A stretch of 64,000 bases of DNA from CAWAHD01 sp963781785 (GCA_963781785.1 CAWAHD010000002.1:3410001-3474000), one strand, 5' to 3'. Counted from the first letter of the stretch, positions 1 through 10,934 are shown. A program made the numbers and translations. The notes: generated from the letters alone by a model not told the origin.

Positions 1-1
1 G

Positions 2-1144
2 CCCGGCACGGATCCCAGTATCCCCGGCATGAACACGACCGACGTCGGCCCCGACCGCAACGACCCGTTCCCCAACCGATCGTTTGCCGACATCGTCACC
101 TCGGTTGAAGAAGCCACCACCGGCGCCCTCATGTTCTCGGTCGGGGCCAACAGCTTTCAGGGCCTCATGGGCACCGTGTCGATCAACGAGAAGAACTTCA
201 ATATCTGGCGATTCCCGCGCACATTCGGCGACCTGGTTTCCGGCAACGCGTTCCGGGGCGGTGGACAGACCTTTCAGATCAACCTCCAGGCCGGCAACTG
301 GATCAACATGATGGTCGTCAGCCTGCGCGAGCCTTACCTCTTTGATCTGCCGATCGGTGCCAGTGCCTCGGGCTTCCTGATGTCGCGTATTTACCCCAAC
401 TGGGACGAGCGCCGCGGTGGCGGTCAGTTCAGCCTGGGCCGCCAGATCGGGACGAGTATCTACGCCGATACCTCTGTGCGTGCCGAGGAAGTCGACTTCT
501 TCGGGTACCGGTCTCCGGCCCCCGCCAACTACCTGGCCGCCAGCGGATACACGTCGTTGTTCTCGATCAAGCCGAGCCTGCGGTGGGACAATCGCAACAG
601 CCCGACCATGGCCACAAAGGGCCAGTACCTGAATTTCTCCGCCGAGCAAGGCTGGGGCAGCTTCACCTGGTCCAAGTTCGACGCCGAAGGACGCGCGTAC
701 TTCCCCACCGGAAGCCGCCCCGACGGCACCGGCAAGCGGTTCTTCACCTTGCGCGGCCACTTCGGAATCGCGACCGAAACCACACCCATCTATGAGCGGT
801 ACTTCGCGGGCAACTTCGGCAGCTTGCGCGGGTTCCAGTACCGCACCGTCAGCCCCCATGCGTTCGACGTCCCCACCGGCGGCGTCATGATGGCCCTCGG
901 GTCGGTCGAGTATCAATTCCCCTGGAACGCCCGCGACACCTTCCATCAAATCTTCTTTACCGACTTCGGCACGGTCACCGGCAACTACGAGTTCAGCAGT
1001 ATGAGAATCTCGGTCGGTACCGGCCTCAAAGTCGCGCTGCCGATCTTTCCCGTGCCGCTGGAGTTCGACCTCGCTTTTCCGGTTCTCAAAGCCCAGGGAG
1101 ACCGGGTCGCGTTCTTCAATTTCGCCGCCAGCGCGATGTGGTGA
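2..1144 (+). CDS. C-terminal part of Omp85/BamA-family outer-membrane beta-barrel protein (5' end outside window)
   Basis: The frame is open from the window edge, so the N-terminus (probably POTRA domains) lies upstream and the ATG at 29 is only internal. What is visible is a beta-barrel: alternating hydrophobic/aromatic strands, the GSLRGFQYR stretch near residue 270 that resembles the conserved (V/I)RG(F/Y) loop-6 motif of the Omp85 superfamily, and a C-terminus ending in FNFAASAMW, an aromatic-terminated last strand as in a beta-signal. Known for the family: folding and insertion of outer-membrane proteins (BamA) or export through a barrel (TamA). Planctomycetes often encode several paralogues, so I do not assign bamA. 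Surface-antigen domain confidence is high; specific role is open. Confidence 0.85.
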   Translation, partial: PGTDPSIPGMNTTDVGPDRNDPFPNRSFADIVTSVEEATTGALMFSVGANSFQGLMGTVSINEKNFNIWRFPRTFGDLVSGNAFRGGGQTFQINLQAGNWINMMVVSLREPYLFDLPIGASASGFLMSRIYPNWDERRGGGQFSLGRQIGTSIYADTSVRAEEVDFFGYRSPAPANYLAASGYTSLFSIKPSLRWDNRNSPTMATKGQYLNFSAEQGWGSFTWSKFDAEGRAYFPTGSRPDGTGKRFFTLRGHFGIATETTPIYERYFAGNFGSLRGFQYRTVSPHAFDVPTGGVMMALGSVEYQFPWNARDTFHQIFFTDFGTVTGNYEFSSMRISVGTGLKVALPIFPVPLEFDLAFPVLKAQGDRVAFFNFAASAMW

Positions 1145-1334
1145 GAAACACCCAGGCGGAAGAGTTTTTCCACCTCGCTTCCCGCCCCAGGACCGCGCGG
1201 GCCAGCCGGTCGCGCGTTGCCAGGATCGCGTGACCTCGCTTAGTTTAGAGTGCGCTCTCCGACCGCCAGCCAGGGCGGCCGGTCGCCGGCACATGAGGCC
1301 GGTGGTCCGCGATTCGTTTCCCGCGCGAGACATC

Positions 1335-1862
1335 ATGATGAATCGGTATTTTCTGGTCATGGCCGTCACGGGTGGGTCCCTGCTGGCCGTCGATTTCGTG
1401 CTCGGCTGTTTTGCCATCGGCCAGGTGCAAGGGTCAGATGCGGTCGCGCGGCGGGTCCACATCTTGTTCTCGCTGGCAACGGTCGTGACGCTCCTCGGCA
1501 TTCACTCGATCGTTTACACTTACTTCGTCGCGACCGGGAAATGGGCCAAGGAGGTCGTGCACGTCTATCAACTTCCCGAGTGGATCACCGCGCAAGCGAC
1601 CAAGAACAAGCGAAGGGTCTTCCGGTTCATCATGGGAAGCATGACGGCCATCGCGGTTGCCGCCTGGATGGGAGCCGCCGCCGATACCCTGGGCTCGGGC
1701 TACTCGATCTGGCACATGGGCTCGGCCGCGCTGGCGCTGGCGTTCAACCTCGGTTCCTTCATGGTGGAATACGCCGTGATCGTCGCTCACGTCCGGCTGC
1801 TCTCCGAGCTCAAGGACCAGGCCGACCGGATGCGCGCGGCACGATATGCCGTCAACTCATAA
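1335..1862 (+). CDS. Small four-helix membrane protein of unknown function
   Basis: I start at ATG 1335 (a second ATG follows at 1338) because translation before it is Arg/Pro-rich and unlike protein. The ~175-residue product shows four hydrophobic segments: near residues 5-25 (AVTGGSLLAVDFVLGCFAI), 40-60, 100-120 and 130-155, ending in a charged C-terminal tail. The pattern resembles small uncharacterised cytoplasmic-membrane proteins; no catalytic motif is visible and I do not recognise a named family. It lies 27 bp upstream of the MFS transporter ATG on the same strand, so co-transcription is likely. Function cannot be inferred beyond membrane location. Confidence 0.7.
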   Translation: MMNRYFLVMAVTGGSLLAVDFVLGCFAIGQVQGSDAVARRVHILFSLATVVTLLGIHSIVYTYFVATGKWAKEVVHVYQLPEWITAQATKNKRRVFRFIMGSMTAIAVAAWMGAAADTLGSGYSIWHMGSAALALAFNLGSFMVEYAVIVAHVRLLSELKDQADRMRAARYAVNS

Positions 1863-1889
1863 CGATTGATTGGGGGATCGTCGCAGCCG

Positions 1890-3110
1890 ATGACGTCTCT
1901 GGGTGTTCTTGTGCTGATCGTGGTCGTGGACCTGCTGGGGTTCACGCTGGTGATGCCGCTATTGGGTCCCTTTGGCGAGCATTACGGGTTTTCGGACGCG
2001 CAGATCGGCGCGTTATTCTCGGCTTATCCCGTTTGCCAGCTCGTCGCGGGGCCGATCCTGGGCCGGCTGAGCGATCGCTTTGGCCGTCGTCCGATCCTGA
2101 TCTTGAGCCAGGCAGGGACGGCGCTGTCGTTCTTGATTCTGGGGCTGTCCAGCAATTTCGGCGTGATGCTGTTCGCACGGCTGCTCGATGGTGCGTCCGG
2201 GGGCAACATCCTGGTCGCCCAGGCTTACGTGGCCGACGTGACGCCGCCCGAGCACCGCGCGCGGGGCATGGGTCTGATCGGGATGGCCTTCGGAATCGGC
2301 TTCGTACTCGGGCCCTTGCTCGGCGGCGTGCTGGTCGGACCGCCGCCCGTCGCTGATTGGCGGCTGCGGCTGCCGTTCCTCGTGGCCGCCGCGTTTTCGA
2401 CCCTTGCCTGGGTCCTTGTCCTGACCCGGCTTCCCGAGTCGCGGCGGCCCCGAGAAGGCGGCACGAGTGAGGCAGCGCGCGTTTTGAGCTGGCGCGGGAT
2501 CGTTGACACGGTCAGTCTCCCAGGCGTCGGCGTGCTGGTCTCACTCGGATTTCTCGCGGTGCTCGCCTTCGCCTCGTTCGAGGGAACCTTCGCGGTCTTC
2601 CTCAGCCGGCGGTTTGATTGGGATCCACAGAAAGCGGCGTATGCTTTTGCCGGGCTCGGGTTCTTGAGCGCAGCGGTGCAGGGGGGCTTGATCCGTCGGC
2701 TGGTTCCACGCCTCGGCGAACCGAAGCTCATCGTGACCGGGCTCATGCTGGCTGCCGCTGGTTTTGCCGGGCTATCGCAGGTCCAAAACGTTCCCGGGCT
2801 GATCGGCTCGCTCGTGCTACTGGGCATCGGGCAAGGCCTCGCCGGCCCGAGCATTTCCGGATTGCTGTCGCGCAGCACGCCTGCCAGCGAACAGGGAGCC
2901 GTTTTCGGCACGCTCTCTTCGGCGCAGACGCTCGCCCGTTTGATCAGCTACTCGGCCGCGAATCTTTTGCTCGGGAAAGTCCGGCCTGTCGCGCCTTACT
3001 GGGCAGCGCTCGGTATCGATGTTGTTGCCCTGGCCCTGGCCGGCCGGATGGTTCTCCTTTTCCGTCGCGCGACCGCTTCCGCTCCGGTCGAAACCGTCGA
3101 AGGACGATGA
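1890..3110 (+). CDS. MFS transporter, TetA/multidrug-efflux-like
   Basis: About 406 residues with 12 predicted membrane segments, the usual length for a 12-TM major facilitator. The loop 2-3 signature GRLSDRFGRRP (motif A) is intact near residue 60, and a motif-C-like glycine-rich helix (GMAFGIGFVLGPLLGG) follows near residue 140, typical of drug:H+ antiporters of the TetA/YdhP type. I prefer ATG 1890 with the upstream GGGGG as ribosome site; a TTG at 1866 would add eight residues. Substrate is not predictable. It converges with the MuiA-like gene downstream, with 19 bp between stop codons. Confidence 0.88.
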   Translation: MTSLGVLVLIVVVDLLGFTLVMPLLGPFGEHYGFSDAQIGALFSAYPVCQLVAGPILGRLSDRFGRRPILILSQAGTALSFLILGLSSNFGVMLFARLLDGASGGNILVAQAYVADVTPPEHRARGMGLIGMAFGIGFVLGPLLGGVLVGPPPVADWRLRLPFLVAAAFSTLAWVLVLTRLPESRRPREGGTSEAARVLSWRGIVDTVSLPGVGVLVSLGFLAVLAFASFEGTFAVFLSRRFDWDPQKAAYAFAGLGFLSAAVQGGLIRRLVPRLGEPKLIVTGLMLAAAGFAGLSQVQNVPGLIGSLVLLGIGQGLAGPSISGLLSRSTPASEQGAVFGTLSSAQTLARLISYSAANLLLGKVRPVAPYWAALGIDVVALALAGRMVLLFRRATASAPVETVEGR

Positions 3111-3129
3111 TCCTCCTGGTTCACGCGGT

Positions 3130-5381
3130 TCAATCATCGTTCAGACGTACCGATCGCATTCCGGCACCCATTCCGCCCATGCCGCCCATCGCACCTCCGC
3201 CGATCGGTGCTTCGCGCAGGCCGCCCGAAACAAATCTCGGCTGGGGAAGGTCGCGGGCGTATTCCAGGCGGAACTCATAATTCAGGTACATCGTCTTCTC
3301 GCCGATGGTGCCCGGTGGGACCTGGACGTCCCACAGTAGCAGGTTGTCCGCCCGCCCGGTGCGCTGATAGCTCGCGTCGGTGCTCAGCTCGACCGAAGTC
3401 TTGACCAGGTTGACCGCGACGGCTTCGCCGTCGGGCTTGGGGAGTCGGTCCCAGAGCTGGACTTTGACCGGATTCGCCCGGTAGTTGCGCAGGCCGATGC
3501 GGAACTCGTAGTCGAAGATCTGGTTGCCCCCTTGCACGGAGCGCGACTTGCGAGCCAGCCGCCGGCTGACCTGAAGCTGTGTGTCCACGCCGAAGCCGGC
3601 GATGAACGGCTCGCCGGCTGCGACCAGCGGCATCCGCATCCGGCCCACGAAATCGCTGCCGACGTACACGGTGGCCTCGCCCGGCAAGAGCAAGAATTCG
3701 CTCTTGTTCGTGACCTTGGCCAGGCGATACACCCGCGGCGTCATGACCGGTACCGCCTTGGCAAAGTACTCTGCCGGCATCTCCACGCGAGCGACTTCCA
3801 GCAACTGCGGGTCCTTGCGCGACGGAATGTCGAGCCGGCCCGCGATCGGAAACGTGACGCTGGGCCCAGCTTTGTCGGCGGCCACCGGCTCCACGCTCTG
3901 CCCACTCGCAACCTGCAGCTCGTTGGCCTGAGCGCTGGCGGCCGCGATGTTCACCCTGGCGGCCGCGGCTGCCTGGGCCTGCTCGAAGGCAAGCCCCGGA
4001 CTCTCTGCCATCCCGCCGCCCATGCCGCCCATCCCGGCCATGCCTGCCATGCCGCCCATCGATCGGATCCGCTCGATCCTTTCCGCCTGTTCCTCATCAT
4101 CTGCTGACTCGTTCGAGGTGATCCTCAGCAGGCCGTCACTGAGCACATATGTCATGTCGAGCTGCCGCAGGAGCAGTTTGAGGGTGGTCCGCAGGGGCAC
4201 CCCCTCGATCTGGAAGTCGCGTACGGTTGACTTCATCGACTTGTCGACTTGCGCGAGCCCGATCGGATCGACGTAGATCGGGATGCCATCAACGAATGCC
4301 GGGCCCTTGGTACTCGTTTTGACGTACTGGAGGACATCTTCGAGAGGCGTTTCCGCCCCGAACGGCATCGAGATCGGCTTGCCCAGCTCGGCAATGATCC
4401 GCTGAGACCGGTCGTCATGCGCGTCGGTCGGCCCGGTGTAGCCGCCTCCGGGCACGTCCATCTTGAGCGGAATCAGCTCCGGCGGCGCCGCGTCGAGCGC
4501 TGGACGGGTCGTTGATAGCGTGACTCGCACATCCGACCAGCTTTCGCCGGTCTGCTGAACGACCGCCGCGAGGTACTCCAACCGCACCGGGCCAGGGCCG
4601 GCGCCTCCCCGCAACCGGTACTGCGGCCACCAGTTCGCCGTATTCACGAGGTAACCCAGGCGCACGGTGCCCGCCTGCGGACGCAACTTCTGGACGACGA
4701 TCACGGCGTCGCGTTCCACCCGGCTTCTGCCGGACGATAGCTCGCTGAGCTGCCGCGCGGTGAACTCGGCCGTCTCGTTATTCGCCTCGAGCTGGCGCCG
4801 CAGCTCGACCTCGGCCTTCGCCTTCGTGCTCCGGTTCTCCATGATGAACTTGCTCAGCGTGAGGATCGCTTCGCTGTCGAGCCGGCCCTTCTCCGTCAGG
4901 CCGGAGAGCGCTGTGCCCGTGAATCCCCCGAGCTTCTCCAGGTACTTCAGATCCTCCTCCTGGACATCGATCTCTTTTTTCAGTCTCTTGGCGTCGGTCT
5001 CTAGCTTCTTGATCAGCTCTTCCTTGGCACGCACTTCCTGCCGCGTGCCATCCTTGACGGCCCGGCTACGGAACCGGGTGCTGAGCACGCGTAATCCTTC
5101 CGCGCCTTCGGAATAAAGCGAGCTGTCCTCCGTCTGGGCGGGCAGGGGGGAGACAAGCAGCTCCAGCGTCCCTTCGCCTTCGGGAACCTTGACTTCGCGC
5201 GTCACCAGCGCCTGGCCCTGGTAGACGGTGACGTCCGTGATCTTGCTTGCCACGGGTCGCGGAGGAGGTCCGCTCTCAAGCTGTGCCCTGGCATCCTGGG
5301 CGGGTTTCGGTGACGCCTGTTCCACGGTCGAGCTAATTTGCCGCAGGCCAAGCCCGCCGCCAGCCAGAGTGAGGCGTTCAT
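3130..5381 (-). CDS. MuiA/DUF4139-family protein with inserted secretin-N-like domain (one frameshift near 5343)
   Basis: The body matches the mucoidy-inhibitor MuiA family: an N-terminal DUF4140-like strand region (VTVYQGQALVTREV), a long coiled coil (KKLETDAKRLKKEI), and a C-terminal DUF4139 beta-sandwich (FDYEFRIGLRNYRANPVKV). Unusually, a secretin/TonB short-N-terminal-like module sits in the middle (VPLRTTLKLLLRQLDMTYVL), followed by a Gly-Met-rich stretch; the C-terminus is Gly-Met-rich as well. The frame remains open to 5451, but ATG 5379-5381 has a GAGGA site six bases upstream and encodes a clean signal peptide (MNASLWLAAGLACG); a single missing base near 5343 reconnects it to the body. 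Probably an exported envelope protein; molecular function unknown. Confidence 0.8.
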
Positions 5382-5481
5382 TCTTCGTCCTCAAGATGAG
5401 ACAAAGTGGGATCGGACGAAGCCCGCGGGCGTGGGTTTTCACGCTACCCATTCGGTTGGACGAATGGTAGGGCGGGTTTAT

Positions 5482-5802
5482 TCACCTCGGAACCTGCTGG
5501 CCACTCCCGTACCCAAACACTGACGCCTCGATTTCGCTCGGCGTCCTGACGTCGGGATCACGTCCCAGGAAAAAGCTGCAAAATGTGCGACCCAGTATTC
5601 CCTGTTGACTGGTATCAGGCAGATCGGGATCGCCCACGGGATAGTAACCCGGATAGGGCGGTGGGATGGCGTTGCTCGGGAACGGATTCGCCGCAGAGCT
5701 GACGACCGGGCTCAGCGGCGTAGGAAGGTTGGTCGCATCGCTGCTCGGGTTCTGACAGCCCAGACCACTCACGGCCATCAAGATCACTATGGCACTGTGC
5801 AT
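5482..5802 (-). CDS. Small Pro-rich lipoprotein
   Basis: A 106-residue product beginning MHSAIVILMAVSGLGC, a short signal peptide with a lipobox-like end (GLGC), so the mature protein is probably lipid-anchored at Cys16. The rest is low-complexity and Pro/Ser-rich (PPPYPGYYP), with no recognisable domain. It is on the same strand as, and 100 bp upstream of, the MuiA-like gene start, so the two may be expressed together. I do not recognise the family. Confidence 0.6.
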   Translation of the reverse strand: MHSAIVILMAVSGLGCQNPSSDATNLPTPLSPVVSSAANPFPSNAIPPPYPGYYPVGDPDLPDTSQQGILGRTFCSFFLGRDPDVRTPSEIEASVFGYGSGQQVPR

Positions 5803-6008
5803 CGCCTTCCCCTCCGGGTCGGATTGGGTTCGCGCGCTCTGGAATCGCGAGTTGCATTCGCTTGAAGTGGCAACAATTCACCCGCATTATCGGCGAGATG
5901 GTGGGCAGACGTGGAGTTTGCCTCACGGCGTCGTGAACGATTGCTGTCAAAGTCTTCTGAAGATGCCTGATGCGCGGATTACGATTGCGCTGACCGCTCC
6001 ACACCTGG

Positions 6009-8488
6009 CTAGGGCCCGTTGCCGTCGATGTTCGGGTTGGGAAGATCCCGGTCGAGATAGCCGTCCAGGGTGCGGGGGTCGGTGTACCCATAACGTGTCA
6101 TCACCCGCTCGACTTCCGCGCGGTGGGTGTTGATCATCTGGACTGCCTCGACCAGAGCTTCGGGGCGAATCACGAGCAATCGCTCGAAACGGTAATGCCG
6201 GGGGCGTTTCGTGTCCGAGGGATCCGTCTCGGTGGTGATCAGCTCCATCAAGCGCTGAGCGTCCGCGTTGTCTTTGAGCGGCTGGCCGGCGGCAATCGAT
6301 CGTGCGGTCCTGAGCAGGCCCTCAGGATCTTCTCGGGACCAGTCGAGGACGGCCTGGTTGAGCGTGAGCCGCTTCGCCTTGTACAGCCCGTCTCCCCAGA
6401 ACCGCGCCAGCCAGGGCGCGTGCTCGCTCACCCAGGCCGGGGCTGCCGCAGGCTCGCGATCGCCCAGATCCGTCCCGACTAGCAAGAGCTGGAGAGCCCA
6501 GGCACGCGACACGGCAACCGGGTCGGCCACCGAGGCGACCCGCGCGAAGTCAAGCTGGGCTGGCGCGCTCGTATACCAGGGACGCATCGCGAACAGCGCC
6601 CGCGTGAAATCCGTTGCCTTCGAATCATGCGTCAAGAGCCACACGTAAGGGAACTGATCCGCCTGCCGGGCCACCAGCAGGATGTCGCCGCGCAGCGCCC
6701 CCAGCGACTGAAGCTCCTGGAACGTGACCAGAACGGTGTTCTCGTTCAGGAAATCGACCTGGGCGGCGTGAGGCAGCCGCTTGTTGATCTCGGCGAGCAC
6801 CGGCTCGTTGAAGGCGTCGTACCAGTAGCTCAGCTCGAAGCCGCGCGTCCACGCCCCCCGAGGGCCCCCGACCAGAATGTTGTAGTACGAGAGCTCGTAA
6901 GGATGGATCCGGATGAGCGCGGTCGCCGCCGTGCCGACCACGATGGCCGTCACGGCCACTCGCGCCAGCAACAAGGGAGCCCGGGTCCAGCCGGCCAGGA
7001 GGCTGGCCAGACAGAGCGCCCCCAGCCCGCGAACGCCGCCAGGAAGAAGAAGGTCGGCAGGAAGAGCCGGACTCCGTCGTGCGCGGGCGTGTCGAACATC
7101 CGGATCACCGGCAAGGTCAGAAAGTGGATCAAAAAGTAAAGCGGAAGCTTGTCCCGGTGAATCTGGCGCAGTGCCCAGACCAGCCCGATCACAGCCGCTC
7201 CCAGGATCGCGACCGGCACGGTGATCCCCAAGAGGACCCAGGCATTGTGCCAGGGCAGGCTGTAGCTGTAGACCTGCCCGAAATAGATGATCTGGATGTC
7301 CGGAAGCGTGCCGCGGCGCTGGTTGCTGAGCGTGTAATAATGTGCCAGCCTGGGCAGCGTTTCACGCCACCAGGCCGGGTTGCCCAGCCAGCCGATGGCC
7401 GGTGCAAAGGCCAGGATCGCCGTGAATGTCTCGAGGCCCGGCCGCTCCACTCCCCAGACCGCGTGCTTGGGAAACAAGCGGCCCAGAAGCCGGCGCACCA
7501 GCCAGACCAGAAGCGGCACCGCCAGGATCAGCCCCGGCCAGTCGCTGGCCGGACGCTCGATGTAGGGATCGTAGAGCACCGGCGGCCGCAGCCGCTGTTG
7601 CAGGATTTCGATCTGCTGGAACGCGAGCGCCAGCGGGACCAGCATCGCCCCGATTGTGAAGACCCCGTCGATCCAGTCGCCTCGCCTGCCGTTTCGGCGC
7701 TCAAACAGCCCCGGCAGCCGGCTGGCCACGAGCCAGAGCAGAATTGGCAGGAGTACGACGACCGCCGCCATTTTCTCGATAAAGCCCAGGCCGGCCAGAA
7801 CCCCGACAGCCACGCGCCACCGCCGCCCGCTCTGCTCGTGCAGTCCGTTCCAGAACGCCAGCGCAGTCGCCGCCCAGAGCAAAAGCCCCGGCGTATCCGT
7901 TTCGATCAAGTGCGCCTGTCCGTACAGCCGCGGCAACAAGAGCAGCGAGCCGGCCATCACGACCGCCACCCATCCGCCGTACCGTCGCGCCATGAAATGA
8001 AAGCCGATCATGATCGTGAGAGCAAACTCGATCACAGACGCCATTCGCCGCGCCGGAATGTCCTTCATCCAGTGACCGAAGACGGCGTACGTCGCCAGGT
8101 TCAACTGGCCCGCCAGCGGCGGGTGAAAATTTACGCCGTACCGCCCATAGGGCCAGTAGTACAAGAGCGCCACCGGATCGACCAGCTCACTGACATCCTG
8201 CCACGACCGAGCATGCCCGAGTCGTTCCCACCACTGCTCCGACATGACCTGGCTATATCGATAGGCCGGCTCGTCCCAGGTCAGTCCGAAGTCGCCGACG
8301 GTCGGAACCAGTGCCGCCAGAGCGACTGCCAGGATCACCACCGAGCCCAGGCTGACCACCCAGACGCGGCTGCGCCGAGCTTGCTCGGCGGGTTGTCTCT
8401 CATTCGCGGCGATCGGGCCGCCGGATCTCTGGACTGGGGCCTTGATCGGAACGGGTTCTCCGGCCACGGCAGCCTTGGTTTCGAACAT
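6009..8488 (-). CDS. PMT/ArnT-like membrane glycosyltransferase (GT39/GT83-type), frameshifted at 7019-7023
   Basis: The N-terminal half (from ATG 8488) has a hydrophilic head, then about ten membrane helices. The first periplasmic loop carries the Asp-Glu motif (GLTWDEPAY) typical of polyprenyl-phosphate-sugar-dependent transferases, followed by HPPLAGQ. The C-terminal soluble half starts at 6974 in another frame (IHPYELSYYNILVGG). Restoring one base in the C-run at 7019-7023 joins them through a good helix (ALCLASLLAGW), exactly where the paralogue at 19378 reads without interruption (LFLPAFGMLALLSGLGA). Known role of the family: transferring a lipid-linked sugar to protein or lipid on the outer face of the membrane. 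Acceptor unknown. Probably a sequencing indel rather than a dead gene. Confidence 0.8.
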
Positions 8489-10609
8489 ACTTCTTCGCCC
8501 GGATCGTGACCGCAGCTCGACTTGCCTTGCTCCCAGCTTGAATTATCGGTAAGTCGACGGCGATCGAGCAAGGCGGCAGCGACTGAGGGCTCAGGCAGGG
8601 AATGTCTGTCGTGGGCAAACTCACCGCGTCCCGGTTTCTGTCCCCATCAGTCTTGCGTTGGCCAGCCAGCAACTCCGATGGCGCTTTGGAGCGCCGTTCC
8701 TGGTCAAGCAGTAGAGCGAGGGATGAACCGCCCGGAAGGCCGCGCGTGCCCTTTCTGAGGGCGTGGTTGACAGTGTACCAGGCTTCACCGGGACACTCGG
8801 GGATGCGACCGAAGGTTTGCTGGGGCCATTGGCCGGTCCGTGCGTGGAATTCATCGGCCCAGGCGAGAATCTGTGCAATCGTCAGATCGGGAAGGCGGTT
8901 CACATTGCGGCGCCCGTGATGTTCGGCGAGTAGGCGGGCGATCGACGAGTTGCCGGGGAGGCCGCGCCGGCCCTTCTTTAGGGCGTAGTCGACGGCGCTC
9001 CAGGTTTCACCGGGGGACTCGGTGACGGGACCAGACTCGAGGTTCGGCCATTGGCCAGTCCGCGCGGAATTGGTCGATCCAGTGGAGGATCTCCCCGATC
9101 GTCAAACCGGGAAGGTGTTGTTGGTTCCGACGCCCGCGATGCTCGGCGAGCAACCGTGGGAGGGACGACCTCGCGGGAAGGCCGCGCCGGCCTGCTCGAA
9201 GATCGGACTCGATGGTCATCCACTCCTCGCCCGGAGCCTCCGGAATCGGTCCGGAGCGCGGTGTCGGCCAGTCGCCGTGGCGGTCTCGGTACAGGTCGGC
9301 CCATCGGAGGATATCCGCCACGCTGATCGGACGAATATCCCGCGCGAGGTGCGTGTTCCGCTCGTGTTCGAGCAGGCGAGCCAGCGACGACCCGCCGGGC
9401 AGCCCACGGAGGCCCCTGCAGAGGGCGTTCTGGATGGTACCCCAGGTCTCGCCCGGGGCGCCCGCAACGGGTCCGGATTGTTGTGTCGGCCATCTCCCGT
9501 TCCGCGTCCGGAACTCATCAGCCCACGCGAGGATCTGGGGGACCTGAAGCGGTGGAGCGTAGCCGACGCTTCGGTGACCGCGGTGCTCGATCAGTAACCG
9601 GGCGAGCGTCAAACCTCCCTGGATGCCGCGCTGTCCTTCAGCGATTGCCGAGATCACCGACCCCCAATGCTCGCCGGGCGCCTCCAGAATAGGGCCGGAA
9701 CTGCAGGTAGGCCAGCGGCCGGTTCGCGCGGAATGCATCAGCCCAGGCGAGCACTTGCGGAATCGTGAGCCGCGGAGAGTAGTGCTTGCTCCTGAGCTGG
9801 CGCCGAGTCACGAGCAGTTGCGTAACCGACGATCCGCCGGGGAGCCCACGCAGCCCTTTGCGCAGCGCCGCATTGATCGCGTACCACGTGTCGTCCGGCG
9901 CCTCGGTGATGGGACCCGACTCGTGCGTGGGCCATTTTCCCGCCTGGCGATGATGAGCATCGGCCCAGGCAAGGATCTGGTCCTCCGTCAGAGGCGTATG
10001 ACGAACCACGCCGCGCTGGCTTGCCAGGAAGTGAGCCAGGGACGACCCGCCTGGAAGCATTCCCCGGCCGTGCCGGATCGCATCGTCGACAATCAGCCAA
10101 GTGACGCCGCCGGATCCGGGGATCTTGCCCGATCTCGCGTACGGCCAATCGCCCGTACGCGCGAACCAGGCATCGGCCCAGGCCAGGATCTGGTCCACGG
10201 AGAACTTCTTGTCCGCCCTGTTATATCGACCGCGGTGCTCGTCCAGGAGCCGGGGAATCGAGCCGCCGCGCGGGAAGCCTCGGCGGCCTAGCCCGAGCGC
10301 CGCGGCCACCAGAAGCCAGGTCTCGCCGGGGGCCTCGGGTATCGGCCCCGATTCCGGATTCGGCCAATCCCCGGTGCGCGCGAAGAACGCGTCGGCCCAG
10401 GCGAGGACTTCCTGCTCCGTGAGATCGGGCGGCTCGCCGCGCTCGTCGAAATCCTCCTCGATGGCCCGGCGCAGCACGCCGTACCAATAGCCCTGCCGGC
10501 TGCGACGCTTTGACTTCCAGGTGGGCGTCGGCTTGAGGCTGGCCTTCCGCGGAGCACGGCTACCGGGGACCGGGCCCTTGCGCCTGGCTGTGTGTTGTCG
10601 GTTGTTCAT
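8400..10609 (-). CDS. Protein of eight tandem ~65-74 aa ILAWADxFxARTGxWP repeats (two frameshifts)
   Basis: ATG 10609 (MNNRQHTARRKG) opens a basic ~60-residue head, followed by eight tandem repeats. Each repeat reads ILAWADxFxARTGxWPxxxSGPI, then APGETWxxVxxAL, then a basic turn and RGLPGGSSLARLLxEHRG. Repeats begin near 10420, 10220, 10000, 9760, 9545, 9330, 9110 and 8885. Two frameshifts, at the CGCGCG runs 9725-9730 and 9061-9066, fall at the same place in repeats 4 and 7 (FRA/RTG); adding two bases at each restores all eight repeats. The last frame runs on to 8400 and overlaps the glycosyltransferase start. I know similar repeat proteins from Gemmata-like planctomycetes, without a function. 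The Trp/Arg-rich helical repeat loosely resembles helicase-associated or homing-endonuclease-associated DNA-binding repeats; that is inference only. Confidence 0.8.
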
Positions 10610-10934
10610 GGTGAGTGGTCTAGACGAGTCATGAATCGGTGTCGGTTCGCTGCCTGAGCGCCGATTTGACGCCGGCAATCTCCTTTATCGGCCGCCGGAG
10701 GTATACGCCATAAAAAGCGTGCGCAAGTCGAGCGCAACACGTCGGCTCAGTCACGTTGTTTGACGAAAGGAAGGGGCAGCGAATGCGATTGGGCAGGGCG
10801 GGCCAGACCGACTCAAGCAGCCCGGACAAGCGCGAAGCCGACATGCTACCGGAGACTCGACCGGTTGAACGGGGCGCGGAGAGCGAGCGAAAAATGGCGG
10901 ACGACGGCCCGAAGACTTGAGAGACGGGACCGGA
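10610..10934. other. Intergenic stretch without a supported gene
   Basis: About 325 bases upstream of the repeat-protein gene. Reading frames here have no recognisable protein character. The region presumably holds the promoter of the minus-strand repeat gene, but no convincing -35/-10 pair stands out. Element A begins at its far end. Confidence 0.4.

Noticed and set aside
2225..2911. 228-residue minus-strand frame within the MFS gene
   Set aside because: Low-complexity Ser/Pro/Arg composition, no start signal; the plus strand encodes a full 12-TM transporter.
7079..8509. Long plus-strand open frame opposite the glycosyltransferase
   Set aside because: Its Arg/Pro/Gln-rich translation is the typical antisense shadow of a high-GC gene; the minus strand has clear helices and motifs.
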